Positions 1 through 8,801 of a stretch of DNA of 64,000 nt are shown piece after piece (the first letter of the stretch is position 1; each line of letters starts with the position of its first letter). The stretch lies in the NCBI RefSeq assembly GCF_006715045.1, contig NZ_VFML01000002.1:682001-746000 (forward strand). Reading direction: 5' to 3'. The notes beneath the pieces were generated by a model, which was not told where the DNA came from, made no database searches, and saw only the letters and a list, made by a program, of their open reading frames with translations. The DNA comes from Amycolatopsis cihanbeyliensis. GTDB lineage: Bacteria > Actinomycetota > Actinomycetes > Mycobacteriales > Pseudonocardiaceae. The translations under genes and the position numbers were made by a program.

Positions 1-494
1 GCCGGCGGGTCGGCCACGTCCGCGGTCGGGTGGATGGCACGCAGGTCCCCGGTGAGTTCACGGGTGACCACGATGATCGGGTGAACGATACGCTGCGCGT
101 GCAGGCCCGCGCGGGAAAGCTGCGCGGCCAGCGAGTCCACCAGGTACGGCATATCGTCGGTGACGACCTGGATCACGGTCGCCTCCCGGCTCCAGCCGTC
201 CTTGTCGGTCGTCGGGTTGAACAGCCGCACCGCGGGCCGTCCCTGTACCCGGTCCTGTGCCAGCTCCTGGTGGGAGCGCACCGCACCGACCAGGTTGGCC
301 GGTTCGTCGCCGAGGATCTCCTCGGCCGGGATGTGCCGGTAGTAGAGGCGGATCAGGTCGCCGATCTCCGGAGCGTAGGCGGCCGCCGCCGCGACGAGCT
401 CGTCGCGGACCTGTTCCGGACTGCGCGGCCGCTGCTGGCCATCCCCCCTTGCGCCCGCTTCTGACCGTGACGCCGACACTCCCGTCGAGCTCAT
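1..494 (-). CDS. NAD-specific glutamate dehydrogenase, N-terminal part (gene runs off the window)
   Basis: Only the first about 164 codons lie in the window. The translation begins MSSTGVSASRSEAGARG and continues through IRLYYRHIPAEEIL, RLFNPTTDKDGW and VIQVVTDDMPYLVDSL to HPIIVVTRELTGDLRAIHP, the conserved N-terminal region of the very large (about 1,600-residue) NAD-dependent glutamate dehydrogenases that deaminate glutamate to 2-oxoglutarate in the cytoplasm. The ATG at 494 is the only good start, just after a stretch rich in in-frame stops. The catalytic domain is outside the window and cannot be checked. A 10-bp inverted repeat 52 bp upstream may be its operator or leader hairpin. The identification rests on the recognisable VTDDMPYLVDS block. 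Confidence 0.85.
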   Translation of the reverse strand, partial: MSSTGVSASRSEAGARGDGQQRPRSPEQVRDELVAAAAAYAPEIGDLIRLYYRHIPAEEILGDEPANLVGAVRSHQELAQDRVQGRPAVRLFNPTTDKDGWSREATVIQVVTDDMPYLVDSLAAQLSRAGLHAQRIVHPIIVVTRELTGDLRAIHPTADVADPP

Positions 495-545
495 CTCAGG
501 CAACACTCCACTCCATGACACACCGTTGTGCCGTTAGTACCTCGG

Positions 546-575
546 GTTCGGTCCGTGCTTCTGGCCGGACCGAAC
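546..575. promoter_or_regulatory. Perfect 10-bp inverted repeat upstream of the glutamate dehydrogenase gene
   Basis: GTTCGGTCCG at 546-555 is mirrored by CGGACCGAAC at 566-575 around a 10-base spacer. It lies 52 bp upstream of the start at 494, within the 365-bp gene-free stretch 495-859. It is placed as an operator or 5'-leader hairpin for the minus-strand gene. No regulator is identified. The rest of 576-678 is relatively AT-rich and probably holds the promoter. Confidence 0.45.
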
Positions 576-678
576 ATCACCCTAATGGTCTTGCACGGTA
601 AGCGAATACACAGTGTCTTATTCCGCGGTCGGGTTATTCAGGTCTGCAATGCGCGTCACCAGTGCGGCGACCTGCAAC

Positions 679-710
679 GACCGCTCGCACGGGCCTGTCG
701 GCCCGCGGTC
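679..710 (-). terminator. Hairpin in the gene-free stretch downstream of the TPR-like gene
   Basis: CGGGCC (690-695) and GGCCCG (700-705) pair around a TGTC tetraloop, and outer arms GACCG (679-683) and CGGTC (706-710) extend the stem. It lies 150 bp past the stop codon at 860, so it may end that transcript. There is no T-tract, as is usual in high-GC actinomycetes. I see no gene in 711-859. Confidence 0.4.
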
Positions 711-859
711 GCTGGGTCGTTCTGACTAACCCTCACACCTTGGTGCGGCGAGATCCGGCTCAGTCCAGGGCACCGGCTCGGGATCACACCCCGCGCGCCT
801 GCCCGGGACGGCCGGTCGTGCGTGGTCCCGATCCCATGGGTCCGCACCGGGGCGGTTTG

Positions 860-3127
860 TCAGCCGTCCTCGCGGTGCCGGCCGTTGACGCGGCGCGGGG
901 TGTCCGGTTCTTCCTGGCCCGCGCCGAGCCGTTTCACCAGGGCTGCCGCGCTGGACGTGCCCGCCTGGTGCTCGGCGAGCGCCCTGGTGAGCAATTCGGC
1001 CAACCCGGCTCCCGGTGGCGGCTCCTCGGCGGGTGCTATCGGGTCGTAGGGGGTCTCGCGCGAGTCGCTGTTGTAGGACTCGTGAGACGAGTGGGAACTG
1101 CCGTACGAGTGGGAACTGCCGTACGAGCTGTCGAACGAGCCCGCGCCGCCGCCGGACCCGGAGTCACCGAAGTCCGTACCACCGAAACCGGTGCCGCCGA
1201 AGTCGCCGCCGCGGAAGTCGGTGCCGCCGAAGTCCGTGCCCCTCTGCGCAGAGGTCATCGAGGAGGACGGCTCCGGGTAGCCCGATGTGTCCGCCGAGCT
1301 CGGCGGGCCTGATGAGTCCGGCGAGTCACCGAAATCCAGATCGTCCATCGGGGCCAGCGAGGGCGGCAGGCGGAGCCGGGGCAGCCAGTCGTTCGTGTCC
1401 GGCTCCGAACCCGCCCCGGCGGGTTCGCCCGCGGACCGCTCGGGCTCGACCGTCCCCCATGCCGGCCGCCCGGTCGGCCCCGCCCGTTCCGTGGGCGCGC
1501 CGGGACTCTCCCGAACCGGCCCGGGGCCCGGTTCGAAACCCGTGGCCGCCGTTTCGGAGTCGGCGCGAAACTCCCCCCGGTCGGCCGCATCGTCGTGGCC
1601 GTCGGCGGAGGCCGAGTGCTCGGAGCTGTCCGTGGCCCTGCGCCGTCCGCTCGCGCCTCCACCCGCCGAGATACCCAGCCGGTCCAGCACCGAGCGCGCC
1701 GCCACGGAACCGTGCTCGGAGTCGTGCCGGGTGCTGCGGCCGGTGCTCGCCGCCGGCGAGTCCGCCGTGTACCGGGAGGGGCGCGATGGCTCTGCCCGCT
1801 CCCGGGTGGGCGGCGGTTCCGGGATCACCGCCGGTACCGGCTCGGGGGCCGGAGGTTCCTGCCGCCGCGGGGCCGGGTGTAGCGACGGCGCCCGCGGCTC
1901 CCGCTGCACGGGCGGCGGCGCTACCTGCGGCTGCACCGCCGTCCACCGTGCCGGCGCCGTGGACAACAGGTCCTCGATGTCTATGGGTGCCTGCTCCCCG
2001 GTCCCGAACTCCCCGGTGAGCAGCGCGAATGCCTGCCTACGTGCCCGGCCGTGCACGTGCTCGGCCGCGCGGGAGCGATGCAGGCACTGGATGGCGTCCG
2101 CCGCACTGCCCAGCTGCTCCTCGATATGGGCGAGCTCGAACCACAACCGCGCGCTGAGCGCGTGCAGCCCGTGCTGCTCGGTACCGTGTACGGTCTCCCG
2201 CAGCAATCGGGTCGCCGCGCCGCCCGCGCCTTCGGGCAGGTGGACCCGGGTGGCGATGGCCAGACCCAGCCACCCGAGCGGGCCGACTCCGGCGGCCCGC
2301 GGTGGAGTCTCCAGCACCGGCTGAGCGAGTTCGAGCGCCAGCTCGCTGTCGCCGCGGTCGAGCAGGGCGCAGACCAGTTCGAGCACCAGGCGCGGCCGCA
2401 CCACCCCGCCGTCCGCCTCGGCGTCCTCGACGTCGTCCAGCAGGCCGAGACCGGTGCGCGCGGCATCCGCTGCCCCCATCAGGTCGCCGTGCCGCCTGCG
2501 GTGCGCGGAAACACCGACCCGCAGCAGGGCCCTGGACAGCAGTTTCCCGTCCTGGTCCAGGGTCTCGTCGGCCTGGCACAGGCGATCCGCCTCGGTGAAC
2601 GCCCTGTCCAGCTCCGGCTTGCGCCCGAGCTGGCCGAGGCAGCCGACGAGGTGACCCAGTGCCGCCGCCTTGCGCGCGTGGTGCAGGCCGCCCGCGGTCA
2701 GGGCTGGCCGCAGCGCGGCGAGCCCGATGAGGGGTGCGCCGACGCTACGCGCGCAGACGGTGAGGTCGGTGCGCAGTTGCGCGGCCATCGTCACCTGGCC
2801 GATGTCCTCCGCGGCGCGCAACGCCGCCACGGCGCGGCCCACCGTGGAGGCGCGTACCCCGAGCCGCACCCGCGCCGAGACAACCAGACATTCCGCCCGC
2901 ACCCAGAGCTCATTCGACCCGGAGGCCTCCGCAAGCGCCGCCGCCCGCTCGCCGAGGATCAGCATCAGCTCCGGGGCGCGCAAGGTCATTCCCGCCGCAC
3001 GCTCGAGGAGTTGCTCCACCGCGCCCGTTCCGCGAGCGGCGGAGGCCGCGCCTCGAGCGTCGGCTCGCTCACCGGCGACGGCGCCTGGCCTGGTGTGCTT
3101 GCTGGCTACCACGGGGACTCCGCTCAA
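860..3127 (-). CDS. TPR-like hypothetical protein with a Ser/Gly/Asp-rich C-terminal tail
   Basis: The product is 755 residues, function unknown. Residues about 30-370 are Ala/Leu-rich alpha-helical repeats of tetratricopeptide character (ALAEASGSNELWVRAECLVV, LWFELAHIEEQLGSAADA), suggesting a scaffold or regulator. The middle is Pro-rich and disordered. The tail is low complexity, with repeated GGTDF/GGDF units (about residues 620-650) followed by SSYGSSHSYGSSHSSH runs. No signal peptide or membrane segment is seen. The reading frame opens at a TTG (3127); a GTG at 3112, with GGAG five bases upstream, is an equally good start. It lies between EttA and the glutamate dehydrogenase on the same strand. 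Confidence 0.7.
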   Translation of the reverse strand: MSGVPVVASKHTRPGAVAGERADARGAASAARGTGAVEQLLERAAGMTLRAPELMLILGERAAALAEASGSNELWVRAECLVVSARVRLGVRASTVGRAVAALRAAEDIGQVTMAAQLRTDLTVCARSVGAPLIGLAALRPALTAGGLHHARKAAALGHLVGCLGQLGRKPELDRAFTEADRLCQADETLDQDGKLLSRALLRVGVSAHRRRHGDLMGAADAARTGLGLLDDVEDAEADGGVVRPRLVLELVCALLDRGDSELALELAQPVLETPPRAAGVGPLGWLGLAIATRVHLPEGAGGAATRLLRETVHGTEQHGLHALSARLWFELAHIEEQLGSAADAIQCLHRSRAAEHVHGRARRQAFALLTGEFGTGEQAPIDIEDLLSTAPARWTAVQPQVAPPPVQREPRAPSLHPAPRRQEPPAPEPVPAVIPEPPPTRERAEPSRPSRYTADSPAASTGRSTRHDSEHGSVAARSVLDRLGISAGGGASGRRRATDSSEHSASADGHDDAADRGEFRADSETAATGFEPGPGPVRESPGAPTERAGPTGRPAWGTVEPERSAGEPAGAGSEPDTNDWLPRLRLPPSLAPMDDLDFGDSPDSSGPPSSADTSGYPEPSSSMTSAQRGTDFGGTDFRGGDFGGTGFGGTDFGDSGSGGGAGSFDSSYGSSHSYGSSHSSHESYNSDSRETPYDPIAPAEEPPPGAGLAELLTRALAEHQAGTSSAAALVKRLGAGQEEPDTPRRVNGRHREDG

Positions 3128-3283
3128 TGTTGGCTCTCGCGTGCTCAGCAGTGACGAGGAGTACCGCTACCTCAGTATCTTGTCGGAAACGCGCGGTCGT
3201 CGCGTTCGGCACTCGTTCTGATGGTCATGGCACCGTCTCAGCTCGTCGTGCGGCTGGGCGGCGCCGGTTCGCGGCACGCCCGC

Positions 3284-3306
3284 GGTGGGACGCGTGGCGC
3301 CCCACC
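3284..3306 (-). terminator. Possible terminator downstream of ettA
   Basis: GGTGGG (3284-3289) pairs with CCCACC (3301-3306) around an 11-base loop, 34 bp past the ettA stop. Stem of six, no T-tract, so weak evidence. Confidence 0.3.
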
Positions 3307-3339
3307 TGCCGGCAGGCTCCTCATGGTGCGAACACCCCC

Positions 3340-5016
3340 TCAGTCGCGGGTGAGCTTGCGGCGGGTCACCCGGTGCGGACGTGCCGCCTCGGCGCCGAGG
3401 CGCTCGATCTTATTCCGTTCGTAGCCCTCGAAGTTACCTTCGAACCAGAACCACTTGGCGGGGTTCTCCTCGTCGCCCTCCCACGCGAGAATGTGCGTGG
3501 CTACGCGGTCGAGGAACCAGCGGTCGTGCGAGATGACCACGGCGCACCCAGGGAACTGCTCCAGCGCGTTCTCCAGGGAGCCGAGCGTTTCCACATCCAG
3601 GTCGTTGGTGGGCTCGTCGAGCAGGATCAGGTTGCCACCCTGCTTCAGGGTCATCGCCAGGTTGAGCCGGTTGCGCTCCCCGCCGGACAGCACCCCGGCC
3701 GGTTTCTGCTGGTCGGGCCCCTTGAACCCGAACGCGCTCACGTAGGCCCGCGACGGCATCTCGGCCTGCCCGACGTGAATGTAGTCCAGCCGGTCCGACA
3801 CGACCTCCCATACAGTCCTGTCCGGGTCGATCCCCGCCCGATTCTGGTCCACATAGGACAGCTTGACCGTGTCGCCGATCTTGACCGTGCCGGAGTCCGG
3901 TTCCTCCAGCCCGACGATCGTCTTGAACAGGGTGGTCTTACCCACGCCGTTCGGCCCGATCACGCCGACGATGCCGTTGCGAGGCAGGTTGAAGGAGAGG
4001 TCCTCGATGAGCAGCCTGTCATCGAACCCCTTGCGCAGGTGGTCGACCTCCACTACCACGTTGCCCAGCCGCGGCCCCGGCGGGATCTGGATCTCCTCGA
4101 AGTCCAGCTTCTTGGTCTTCTCCGCCTCGGCGGCCATCTCCTCGTACCGGTCGAGCCGGGACCGGGACTTGGTCTGCCGGGCCTTGGCGTTCGAACGTAC
4201 CCACTCGAGCTCGGACTTCAGGCGCCTGGCGAGCTTGGCGTCCTTCTTGCCCTGAACCTCGAGCCGCTCCCGCTTCTTCTCGAGGTACGTCGAGTAGTTG
4301 CCCTCGTAGCCGACCACCCGGCCACGGTCCAGCTCCATGATCCACTGGGCCACGTTGTCCAGGAAGTACCGGTCGTGTGTCACCGCGAGGACGGCGCCGG
4401 GGTAGTCCGCGAGGAACTGCTCCAGCCACAGCACGCTCTCCGCGTCCAGGTGGTTGGTCGGCTCGTCCAGCAGTAGCAGGTCGGGCTTCGAAAGCAGGAG
4501 CTTGCACAGCGCGACCCGACGCCGCTCACCTCCGGAAAGGTGAGCGACCTGCTCGTCACCAGGCGGGCAGCGCAGGGCGTCCATCGCCTGCTCGAGCTGC
4601 GAGTCCAGCTCCCAGGCATCGGCATGGTCCAACTCCTCCTGGAGCTTGCCCATCTCCTCCATCAGCGCATCGCTGTAGTCGGTGGCGAGCTGCTCGGCGA
4701 TCTGGTTGAACCGGTCGAGCTTCACCTTGGTCTCGCCGAGGCCCTCCTCGACGTTGCCCCGGACCGTCTTCTCCTCGTTGAGCGGCGGCTCCTGCAGCAG
4801 GATGCCGACGGTCGCCTCCGGCTGGATGAACGCCTCTCCGTTGCTCGGCTGGTCGAGCCCTGCCATGATCTTGAGAACGGTGGACTTACCTGCACCGTTC
4901 GGTCCCACGACGCCGATCTTGGCGCCCGGGAAGAAGGCGGTGCTGACATCGTCGAGGATCACCTTGTCCCCGACGGTCTTGCGCACCTTTTTCATGGTGT
5001 AGATGAACTCGGCCAT
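3340..5016 (-). CDS. ettA: Energy-dependent translational throttle protein EttA (ABC-F ATPase)
   Basis: The 558-residue product is an ABC-F protein with two ABC ATPase domains on one chain and no membrane segments. EttA binds the ribosomal E site and couples translation elongation to the ATP/ADP ratio. Visible motifs: Walker A GPNGAGKST (about residue 39) and GPNGVGKTT (about 352), two signature motifs (LSGGERRRVALCKLL and LSGGERNRLNLAMTL), and Walker B LLLLDEPTNHLDAES and LILLDEPTNDLDVET. The arm and linker between domains are Lys/Arg/Glu-rich (EKKRERLEVQGKKDAKLARR). Length and start MAEFIYTMKKVRK match the family. It stands upstream of the TPR-like gene and downstream of ssb on the same strand, with gaps of 75-210 bp. 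Confidence 0.95.
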   Translation of the reverse strand: MAEFIYTMKKVRKTVGDKVILDDVSTAFFPGAKIGVVGPNGAGKSTVLKIMAGLDQPSNGEAFIQPEATVGILLQEPPLNEEKTVRGNVEEGLGETKVKLDRFNQIAEQLATDYSDALMEEMGKLQEELDHADAWELDSQLEQAMDALRCPPGDEQVAHLSGGERRRVALCKLLLSKPDLLLLDEPTNHLDAESVLWLEQFLADYPGAVLAVTHDRYFLDNVAQWIMELDRGRVVGYEGNYSTYLEKKRERLEVQGKKDAKLARRLKSELEWVRSNAKARQTKSRSRLDRYEEMAAEAEKTKKLDFEEIQIPPGPRLGNVVVEVDHLRKGFDDRLLIEDLSFNLPRNGIVGVIGPNGVGKTTLFKTIVGLEEPDSGTVKIGDTVKLSYVDQNRAGIDPDRTVWEVVSDRLDYIHVGQAEMPSRAYVSAFGFKGPDQQKPAGVLSGGERNRLNLAMTLKQGGNLILLDEPTNDLDVETLGSLENALEQFPGCAVVISHDRWFLDRVATHILAWEGDEENPAKWFWFEGNFEGYERNKIERLGAEAARPHRVTRRKLTRD

Positions 5017-5091
5017 GGTTCCGATCGTAGAGCCGTCCGCTCCGCGGCCTGACGGCGGTCACCGTTTTCCGGCGCTGACCGGTGCTCCGCG

Positions 5092-5583
5092 TTAGGTGAC
5101 CGGCAGGGCATCGGCGGTGGGTGGCGTCAGCTCCGGCCCCAGCTCCGCCGCTCCGCCCGGCTCGGTCTCCAACCAGGTGTCGACGTCGGGGTCACCCCGT
5201 GCTCCGACCTTGGGCAGGCGTTTCAGTTCGGCCGTACACCAGAGCAGGTTGGGGCCCACCGCCAGCGCGTCCAGTTGGGGCATCGAACGTGTCTGCCCGT
5301 CCCCGGCCTGCCACCGGCTGGTACGCAACCGCCCGTTGACGATCACCGGGTCGCCCTTCGACAGCGAGGCGTACACCGGGGCCGCCAGCTTGCGCCAGCA
5401 CAGCACCTTCACCGCGAAGTGCCGCCCGTCCACCCAGTCGCCGGTCTCCTTGTCCATTCGCCGCTCGTTGCTGCGCAGCCAGAAGCTGGCCAGCTCGCTG
5501 CCGTTCCCGACGACGCGGTGTGACAGGTCACCGCACACATGGCCGACCACCGTCACCAAAGTCTCGCCAACAGCCATCGTCAC
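5092..5583 (-). CDS. ssb: Single-stranded DNA-binding protein
   Basis: The 163-residue product has one OB-fold at residues 1-115: ETLVTVVGHVCGDLSHRVV, ASFWLRSNERR, FAVKVLCWRKLA, SKGDPVIVNGRLRTSRWQ. It should bind ssDNA as a tetramer. The tail is short and acidic/Pro-rich and ends TADALPVT rather than the DDDIPF tip that recruits partner proteins, so this is probably the paralogous SSB of actinomycetes rather than the replicative copy, which is normally between rpsF and rpsR. The frame opens at GTG 5583; an in-frame ATG two codons later (5577) is equally possible. Confidence 0.88.
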   Translation of the reverse strand: MTMAVGETLVTVVGHVCGDLSHRVVGNGSELASFWLRSNERRMDKETGDWVDGRHFAVKVLCWRKLAAPVYASLSKGDPVIVNGRLRTSRWQAGDGQTRSMPQLDALAVGPNLLWCTAELKRLPKVGARGDPDVDTWLETEPGGAAELGPELTPPTADALPVT

Positions 5584-5769
5584 TCACCCTTTCCCGTCCC
5601 GGCCGTACCCGATGTGCGGCTCCTACTCAGCGTGCACCCGCGGCCGGGGCCCGCGGCATGATCGGGCCGCCGAGCTGTGGACAACCCGGGTGATGTGGAC
5701 AGCTCGCCTTCGAGGCCAGGATGGGTCTCGGCGTCGTCGTACGCCGGTGCTGTGGCCGGTGCACGCCGG

Positions 5770-6954
5770 TCAGCCCACCGAGGACCCTTCCCTGGTCAGT
5801 GCCCGCGCGGCGGTGATCGCGGCCGGGCCGATCGCCACGGCGACAAGGCCCACCGTGACGAACGAGGTGGACAGCGAGGTCAGCTCGGCGATTCCGCCGA
5901 TCGCGGGCGGGCCGGCGAGGAAGCCGCTGTAGGCGATGGCGGTGACGAAAGCGATCTCCCGCTCCCCTCCGCCGCCATCGGCTCGCCTGCCGGCCTCGCC
6001 CGCCAGGCTCAACGCGATCGGGAACGAGGCAGCGAGGCCGGCACCGGCCAACGCGAATCCGAGGTAGGCCACCGCCGTCACCGGCACCACGGCGGCGGCA
6101 CACAGTCCCGCGCCCGCGCACAGGGCCCCGCCGGCGAGGACCCTGGCCGCGCCGAATCGCGCCTGCGCCACGCCACCGGCCAGCCGCGTCATGGCCATGG
6201 CCAGGGAGAAGGCCGAGTACGCCAGCGCGGCCGCGCCCTCCCCGACCTGCTGCACGGTGACCAGGAGGAGGGCCGACCAGTCGGAGCTGGCCCCTTCCGC
6301 GACCGCGGAGCACAAGGCGATGGCCGCGAGCAGCCACAAGGTGACGCGGCGAGCCGGGGCGAGGCCCGTCGCCCGGTGCTCGCTCGCGCGGGGCTCGCGC
6401 GGCGCGGCGCCCGGCAGGGCGCCGACGACCAGCACCAGGACCAGCACGGTCGCCAGCGCGGCGAGGATCAGTTGCCGGGCCGGCGACCACGCGTGCGCGG
6501 CGGCCAGCGCCGCACCCGCCGAACCGGCCAGCGCACCGAAGCTGAACCCGGCATGGAAAATCGGCATGGCCTTGCGGCCGGTCTGCCGTTCGACGACGAC
6601 CCCGGCCACGTTCATCGCGACATCGAGCGCGCCGACCGACATGCCGAGCCCGCACAGTGCGGCAGCCAGCGCCGGCACCGACCCCGCTGCGCCGATCGCC
6701 GGCAACGCGGCGGAGGCGGCCAGCGTGGACACGGCGATCACCACCCGAGGGCCGAACGCCTCGACCAGCCTGCCGGTGACCGAGGCCGCGATGAGCATGC
6801 CGACGCTCGCGCCCAGCAGAGCGAGCCCGAGCGAGCCGTGCGCGGCGCCGACCTGTTCGGTGAGCGCCGGCACCCGGGGTGCCCACGAGCCGAACGCGGC
6901 ACCGTTCAGCGCGAACACCACGATGACCGCGGACTTACGAGAAACCACCGGCAT
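5770..6954 (-). CDS. MFS transporter
   Basis: The 394-residue product has about twelve hydrophobic segments in two six-helix halves typical of the major facilitator superfamily (VFALNGAAFGSWAPRVPAL in helix 1, GRLVEAFGPRVVIAVS loop 2-3, FHAGFSFGALAGSAGAAL in helix 5). The family includes drug and sugar exporters/importers; I cannot assign a substrate. It is divergent from a LacI-family regulator, and the shared 58-bp intergenic region holds a perfect LacI-type palindrome 37 bp upstream of the ATG, so it is probably repressed by that regulator and induced by a sugar or related effector. The start is ATG after CGAGGGG. Confidence 0.85.
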   Translation of the reverse strand: MPVVSRKSAVIVVFALNGAAFGSWAPRVPALTEQVGAAHGSLGLALLGASVGMLIAASVTGRLVEAFGPRVVIAVSTLAASAALPAIGAAGSVPALAAALCGLGMSVGALDVAMNVAGVVVERQTGRKAMPIFHAGFSFGALAGSAGAALAAAHAWSPARQLILAALATVLVLVLVVGALPGAAPREPRASEHRATGLAPARRVTLWLLAAIALCSAVAEGASSDWSALLLVTVQQVGEGAAALAYSAFSLAMAMTRLAGGVAQARFGAARVLAGGALCAGAGLCAAAVVPVTAVAYLGFALAGAGLAASFPIALSLAGEAGRRADGGGGEREIAFVTAIAYSGFLAGPPAIGGIAELTSLSTSFVTVGLVAVAIGPAAITAARALTREGSSVG

Positions 6955-6990
6955 CCCCTCGCTGCTCGTCCGATCCGATCATCAGCGTGA

Positions 6991-7004
6991 CTGAAGCGCT
7001 TCAG
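6991..7004. promoter_or_regulatory. LacI-type operator between the MFS and regulator genes
   Basis: CTGAAGCGCTTCAG is a perfect 14-bp palindrome with the central CG and TGAA/TTCA arms typical of LacI/GalR-family operators. It sits 8 bp before the regulator start and 36 bp before the transporter start, so it should control both divergent genes. Confidence 0.75.
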
Positions 7005-7012
7005 AAAGGCCA

Positions 7013-8122
7013 GTGGATTCGGCTCGACCTAGACTCCTCGGGGTGACCGGATCGAGGCGCCAGCCGACCCTCGACGACCTCGCACGTGCGGTCGGCGTGT
7101 CCCGCGCGACGGTCTCGAACGCCTACAACCGGCCGGACCAGCTCTCCGCCTCGTTGCGGGAGCGGATCCTGCGCACGGCGCGCACGCTCGGATACGCCGG
7201 CCCGAACCCCACCGCCAGAAGCCTGGCCACGCGGCGTGCCGGGGCGATCGCGTTCATGCTCGACACCGGACTGTCCGCGGCGTTCTCCGATCCGGCGCTG
7301 TCGATCACACTCGACGCGCTGTCCACGCGAGTCGATCCGGAGGGGCACGCCTTGCTGCTGCTGCCGGGTGGGGACGACGGCGGCCCACGGGTCGAGCGGG
7401 TGCTGGCCGCCCAGGCCGACCTGGCGGTCGCCTACTCGCTGGCCGACCACGCACCGGCCCTGCACGCGGTTCGCGAGCGTGGGCTGCCGCTCGTGGTGAT
7501 CGACCATCCGGTGCTGGCATGGGGAGCCAGGGTGGGCATCGACGACCGTGGCGGCGCGACCTCCGCGGCCCGGCACCTGCTGGACCTCGGACACCGGCGG
7601 TTCGGCATCCTGTCCGCGCAGTGCCTCTCCCGACCCAGGCAGGGTCCGCTGACCATGGATGAGGCGATGCGCAGCCGTTTCCGGGACAACCGGGAGCGGC
7701 TCACCGGTTACCGGGAAGCGCTGGCGACCGCCGGGCTCGATCCGGAGTCCGTACCGGTCTGGGAGACCTCGGGATTGTCCAGGGAGCAGGCCATGGTCGG
7801 GGCTCGCGGCCTGCTCGACAGCGAGCCCCGACCGACGGCCCTCCTGTGCATGTCGGACGAGCTGGCCCTGGCCGCGATCGCGGCCGGAAGGGAACGAGGG
7901 CTGCGGGTGCCAGGGGACCTGTCGGTGGCGGGGTTCGACGACGCTCCGCCGGCGCGGTGGAGCGATCCCCCGTTGACGACGGTGCGGCAGGACCTGGCAC
8001 GCAAAGGCGGCCTGGCCGGTGAGCTCGCGCTCGCCCTGCTGGCCGGCGACCCGGCCCCGGAGCCGGCGACCCTGGAGGTCGAGCTGATCGTCCGCGACTC
8101 GACCGGACCGGTACCCGCGTAG
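7013..8122 (+). CDS. LacI family transcriptional regulator
   Basis: The 369-residue product has the N-terminal LacI helix-turn-helix (PTLDDLARAVGVSRATVSNAYN, about residues 18-40) with the hinge helix PNPTARSLATRRAGAIAFM, then a periplasmic-binding-protein-like effector domain to the end (AVREGLPLVVIDHPV-like strand, LLDLGHRRFGIL, LCMSDELALAAIAAGRERGLRVPGDLSVAGFDD). The frame opens at GTG 7013, three bases after AAAGG; GTG 7043 is an alternative without a ribosome site. The divergent MFS gene and the palindrome at 6991-7004 indicate local autoregulation. The effector is unknown. Confidence 0.9.
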   Translation: MDSARPRLLGVTGSRRQPTLDDLARAVGVSRATVSNAYNRPDQLSASLRERILRTARTLGYAGPNPTARSLATRRAGAIAFMLDTGLSAAFSDPALSITLDALSTRVDPEGHALLLLPGGDDGGPRVERVLAAQADLAVAYSLADHAPALHAVRERGLPLVVIDHPVLAWGARVGIDDRGGATSAARHLLDLGHRRFGILSAQCLSRPRQGPLTMDEAMRSRFRDNRERLTGYREALATAGLDPESVPVWETSGLSREQAMVGARGLLDSEPRPTALLCMSDELALAAIAAGRERGLRVPGDLSVAGFDDAPPARWSDPPLTTVRQDLARKGGLAGELALALLAGDPAPEPATLEVELIVRDSTGPVPA

Positions 8123-8159
8123 CAGCCGAGCCCGCCCGCCACAACGCGTTCGCCAAAAA

Positions 8160-8207
8160 TGTGGATATCTCCTACCCGATCGAGCGAGTCAAACCTACTT
8201 ATCCACA
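8160..8207. other. Two DnaA-box-like 9-mers in inverted orientation
   Basis: TGTGGATAT (8160-8168) and a consensus TTATCCACA (8199-8207) flank a 30-bp AT-richer spacer, inside the intergenic region upstream of the secreted inhibitor-like gene. CTACTT/AAGTAG also forms a dyad over the second box. No replication genes are near, so these are stray or titrating boxes or coincidence, not oriC. Confidence 0.35.
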
Positions 8208-8310
8208 GAAGTAGATTTGCGGGCTGACAACCCCACGAATTCTCGGCACAGTAAGAGCATCGAGTTCTGCCGCCGAACACACCACGATTTCGATGCGAGG
8301 TACCGGTCAC

Positions 8311-8721
8311 ATGTCACGCCACCTTCTGCCTTTGCGTTCGTATCTGCCACGAATCCTCGTCCTCGCCGCGGTCGGCCTGCTCGCCGGCAGCGGCGTCGCC
8401 AACGCGGAGGACGACCCGCCCGAACGCCGGACACCGCCCGCGCAGCCCGCCTGCGAGCAAGGAGAGTTCTGCGCCTGGCCGGAGGAGTTCTACGGCGGGG
8501 TACCGACCCGGCTCGACCTGCGAAACACCAATCCGGAGGAATGCGTTCCGCTCCCCGAAGACATTGTTGCCAGGTCGTTCGCCAACCGGATCGATCGGCA
8601 CGTCACCGTGTACCAGGATCGCCATTGTTCCACCGAGGGCGACTTCAGCACATATCCGGGTGGCGGCACGTTCGTTCCGCGGGCACAGTACCTCGGTCGC
8701 GCCGTCCAGATTTGGAACTGA
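8311..8721 (+). CDS. Secreted peptidase-inhibitor-like (I36 family) small protein
   Basis: The product is 136 residues with a Sec signal peptide (MSRHLLPLRSYLPRILVL, then AAVGLLAGSGVANA, cleavage near residue 33). The mature part begins with charged and Pro-rich residues, then a Cys-containing beta-type domain: ACEQGEFCAWPEEFYGGVPTRLDL, EECVPLPE, SFANRIDRHVTVYQDRHCST, FSTYPGGGTFVPRAQYLG. This pattern (C-x(5)-C near the N terminus, VTVY-x(4)-C, aromatic-rich end) is that of the Streptomyces peptidase-inhibitor I36 family. The start at 8311 gives a cleaner signal peptide than the upstream GCG-adjacent ATG at 8293. It is followed by a terminator hairpin. Confidence 0.65.
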   Translation: MSRHLLPLRSYLPRILVLAAVGLLAGSGVANAEDDPPERRTPPAQPACEQGEFCAWPEEFYGGVPTRLDLRNTNPEECVPLPEDIVARSFANRIDRHVTVYQDRHCSTEGDFSTYPGGGTFVPRAQYLGRAVQIWN

Positions 8722-8753
8722 GCGTCGTTCGTGGGCTTCCTGCTCACCATTTC

Positions 8754-8786
8754 GAGTGGCAACGTCCGGCACGATCGTTGCCACTC
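8754..8786 (+). terminator. Terminator of the secreted inhibitor-like gene
   Basis: GAGTGGCAACG (8754-8764) and CGTTGCCACTC (8776-8786) form a perfect 11-bp stem with an 11-base loop, 33 bp after the stop codon. Confidence 0.7.
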
Positions 8787-8801
8787 CCCCAGCCGGATTC
8801 G

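Noticed and set aside
8160..8207. Replication origin
   Set aside because: Only two boxes and no dnaA, dnaN or rep gene nearby.
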